Shown here: positions 39,051 through 40,762 of the stretch, piece by piece
Layout of the letters: each line of letters opens with the position of its first letter
Position numbering within the stretch: position 1 is the stretch's first letter
Assembly: GCA_002381765.1 (NCBI GenBank)
Contig: DFXX01000060.1
Location: 14,446 to 55,207 of the forward strand
Length of the DNA: 40,762 nt
Reading direction: 5' to 3'
Source: Bacteriovoracaceae bacterium UBA4097
GTDB lineage: Bacteria; Bdellovibrionota; Bacteriovoracia; Bacteriovoracales; Bacteriovoracaceae
Translations under genes and position numbers: made by a program
Notes under the pieces: generated by a model
The model's input: only the letters and a program-made list of their open reading frames with translations
What the model was told of the DNA's origin: nothing
Databases searched by the model: none

Positions 39051-40762
39051 AGTCTCTCCCTCATCCAATACCCATTAAATTCTCCACCACTAATACCCAA
39101 CATTTGTTGAATGATATCAAAGGGACCATTCCAGAATTTACTACCGATGGCACCATCGGTATTTGAAAGTATAGGTTCATTGAGAATTTCTTCTCCATTT
39201 CTAAAGCCGTTTATACTTCCATGGACAAAGATATTATCCCTTCCAATAAGGGAAGTTATTTCTGAATAATCGAGATTCTCATAGAGAACCCGCAGAAGCG
39301 AGGTAAGGCACTTCGAAACAGCATCCTGATCTTTTCCACGTCTAATATCATTTTGACACGAAGAGTTTTTGGCGATTAAGGAGCTTAAGGTCCCACAAGT
39401 ATTTACAAAGCGGCCAGAACTTAACCAACGTCTCTTACTTCTATCTGTATCACATCTGATTCCAGGAATTCGGTCCTCATAAAGCTGCTCAATCTCAATT
39501 AACCTGTCTTTAGGAATTGAACTCAACTTCTCTATTCCTTCTTCATATAGGTTTAAATTAACAGAGATATTAAAGAGCTGAAGTTTTCTCGTATTTTCAA
39601 CACTTCTTTCATCAAAGACGGTAAAGCCGAATTTATTATTCATTTCGCGCATTTTCTTTTGAACTTTACCAACTGTTGCACTCCATCCTTCCCAACTATC
39701 AGTCAGCCGCATGAAGCGCTCATTATAACTGCCCACTTCATCTAAACTTGCCTCAAATCTCACACCTGTAGTTATCCCCATACCACCAATTGTTTCAGCT
39801 GGATTTTGAAACGAGTTTCCTTCCCAAACCACATTATCGATGACCTTAGCAATGCCATAATTGATAAAATCTCTTGCAAAGGCTTCCCAGTTCCAACCGG
39901 TCTGCTTTTCATCAGTAAAGGAAACAAAGTTTCCTGCTAGTCCTTCGCGACTTAAGACACTGAGCTTGGTGGTGGTCTTAAATTTCTTAAACCTCCAGGC
40001 AAGAATACCTAATCTGCTGGATTTATCCTTAAAATCGGCTTCTACTAAATTTGGTCTTTGAATGGCCACAAGAAGTTCCGAAGAGCCGGTTTGAATAAAT
40101 TGCGAAAGAGCATGAGCACTATCAAAGAGCTTGGGATTATCCTTTATACTAGGATCTATATTCACTTCATGGAGGCGAACTTTGTATTTTCCGTTTTGCC
40201 CTCTGAAACCAAGTCTGAGTAAGGGAACAAATTTCTCTAGGGTAACGTCAAAGCTCCAGCCCAACCCATGTCCATAGTCATCATAGACCTGAATGGTGCC
40301 GGCATTTTTGCGATAAATTTGAATTCGTCTGATAAGAGTGGCATTGGCACTAGCGGCCAGTCTGATCTGGAGTGGAATAACCATATCATTTGAAACACCT
40401 TGGATGCCAAGATTTGGATTTAGGGTTTCTGTATAAAGCAGGGATTCTCCAACTCCTAAGTTCTTATTTAAGTGAGAAATGATCTCTGCCAGTTCACTGT
40501 CTTCATTTTTTACATCCCAATCCACATTAGGATTCTTACTATTGGCCAGACTCTTGATGCGTCCCAAGTCTCTTTTCACCTGCCACTTAAGAAGTGGTAC
40601 CGCCAGATTTTGATAGGGTTCTTTGAGAGCATCTTTAAGATTTTTTAGTGGCTTAAGATGAGTCCAGTTTTTAGAAAGGCTTGCCGTAGCAGTGGCCGCG
40701 ATAGTAGGAGCAATATAGACGTTTTCGATACCTAAATGACCTCCCAAACGAATGCTCCAACC
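39047..40762 (-). CDS. Large protein of unknown function, N-terminus beyond window
   Basis: An open frame of more than 570 codons that continues past the right edge; the TTG near 40747 is not a convincing start because the frame stays open upstream. The visible N-terminal residues (S-I-R-L-G-G-H-L-G-I-E-N-V-Y) look like beta-barrel strands. The body mixes beta-like (L-L-R-L-G-F-R-G, L-G-W-S-F-D-V-T-L) and helical stretches, with cysteines near the C-terminus (T-C-G-T-L, S-S-C-Q-N, K-C-L-T-S) that may form disulfides. No family is recognised. Its stop overlaps the subtilase start codon, so both are made from one transcript; it may be a partner, an exporter or a substrate-binding component of the protease. 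Confidence 0.6.
   Translation of the reverse strand, partial: GWSIRLGGHLGIENVYIAPTIAATATASLSKNWTHLKPLKNLKDALKEPYQNLAVPLLKWQVKRDLGRIKSLANSKNPNVDWDVKNEDSELAEIISHLNKNLGVGESLLYTETLNPNLGIQGVSNDMVIPLQIRLAASANATLIRRIQIYRKNAGTIQVYDDYGHGLGWSFDVTLEKFVPLLRLGFRGQNGKYKVRLHEVNIDPSIKDNPKLFDSAHALSQFIQTGSSELLVAIQRPNLVEADFKDKSSRLGILAWRFKKFKTTTKLSVLSREGLAGNFVSFTDEKQTGWNWEAFARDFINYGIAKVIDNVVWEGNSFQNPAETIGGMGITTGVRFEASLDEVGSYNERFMRLTDSWEGWSATVGKVQKKMREMNNKFGFTVFDERSVENTRKLQLFNISVNLNLYEEGIEKLSSIPKDRLIEIEQLYEDRIPGIRCDTDRSKRRWLSSGRFVNTCGTLSSLIAKNSSCQNDIRRGKDQDAVSKCLTSLLRVLYENLDYSEITSLIGRDNIFVHGSINGFRNGEEILNEPILSNTDGAIGSKFWNGPFDIIQQMLGISGGEFNGYWMRERL

Noticed and set aside
1..40762. CRISPR arrays, tRNA or rRNA genes, prophage or insertion sequences
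   Set aside because: No regularly spaced direct repeats, no cloverleaf or rRNA-like stretches, and no transposase, integrase or phage structural proteins were seen.

Overview
This is an ordinary, gene-dense chromosomal segment. No rRNA, tRNA, CRISPR array, insertion sequence or phage gene could be seen. Base composition is moderately AT-rich by eye, alanine codons favour GCC, and GGCC tetranucleotides are conspicuous. The gene set is rich in signal-peptide proteins, lipoproteins, secreted proteases, two-component proteins and chemotaxis-type proteins. Together with the general protein style this suggests a Gram-negative Bdellovibrionota bacterium, most likely of the Bacteriovorax/Peredibacter group. 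That placement is inference from recognition, not a search.

Layout. 1-1406: the start of a MarR-type repressor gene (running off the left edge) and a beta-barrel-like exported protein, both on the minus strand. 1555-4899 (plus): a secreted lysyl-endopeptidase-like serine protease, a terminator hairpin, and a Gcr-family membrane protein. 4880-6609 (minus): a membrane PAS histidine kinase with a coupled single-domain response regulator. 6874-12137 (plus): a five-gene operon of zinc alcohol dehydrogenase, glutathionyl-hydroquinone reductase, galT, galK and galM, which is the Leloir pathway without galE in the window. 12134-13993 (minus): a STAS-CheX fusion and a TonB-like protein. 14152-15977 (plus): an acidic amino acid/dicarboxylate symporter translationally coupled to a Nudix hydrolase. 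15958-17922 (minus): a large exported protein of unknown function.

18207-20086: a response regulator and a PAS-PAS histidine kinase in convergent orientation with overlapping stops. 20163-24193: a lipoprotein with an EF-hand-like loop, a polysaccharide deacetylase, a delta-9-type fatty acid desaturase and a small exported protein. 24305-24658: a tiny two-gene operon (64-aa protein and 48-aa lipoprotein). 24648-26818: an exported HExxH metalloprotease, a BON protein and a YihY-type membrane protein. 26877-32114 (minus): a probable operon of HEAT-repeat exported protein, RlmG-type rRNA methyltransferase, a degenerate HD-GYP protein, an Hpt-like protein without its histidine, and a YiiX-type permuted papain-fold protein. 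32253-36168 (minus): a lipoprotein with a putative-Ig domain and an FGE-like fold, a chemoreceptor with a CxxCH heme motif in its sensor region, and a Tyr/Gly-rich lipoprotein. 36267-40762 (minus): a 927-residue subtilase coupled to an unknown protein that runs off the right edge.

The strongest lead is the pair at 28355-29730: two overlapping genes for signalling-type folds that have both lost catalytic or phosphorylatable residues, placed beside an rRNA methyltransferase and a HEAT-repeat protein. Other leads are the apparent loss of the structural zinc site in GalT, the STAS-CheX fusion with overlapping palindromes at its promoter, the heme-type chemoreceptor, two apparently leaderless exported-protein genes, and several intergenic inverted repeats. 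Genes are tightly packed: several convergent pairs share 4 or 20 bp at their 3' ends, and no gene-free stretch exceeds 300 bases.
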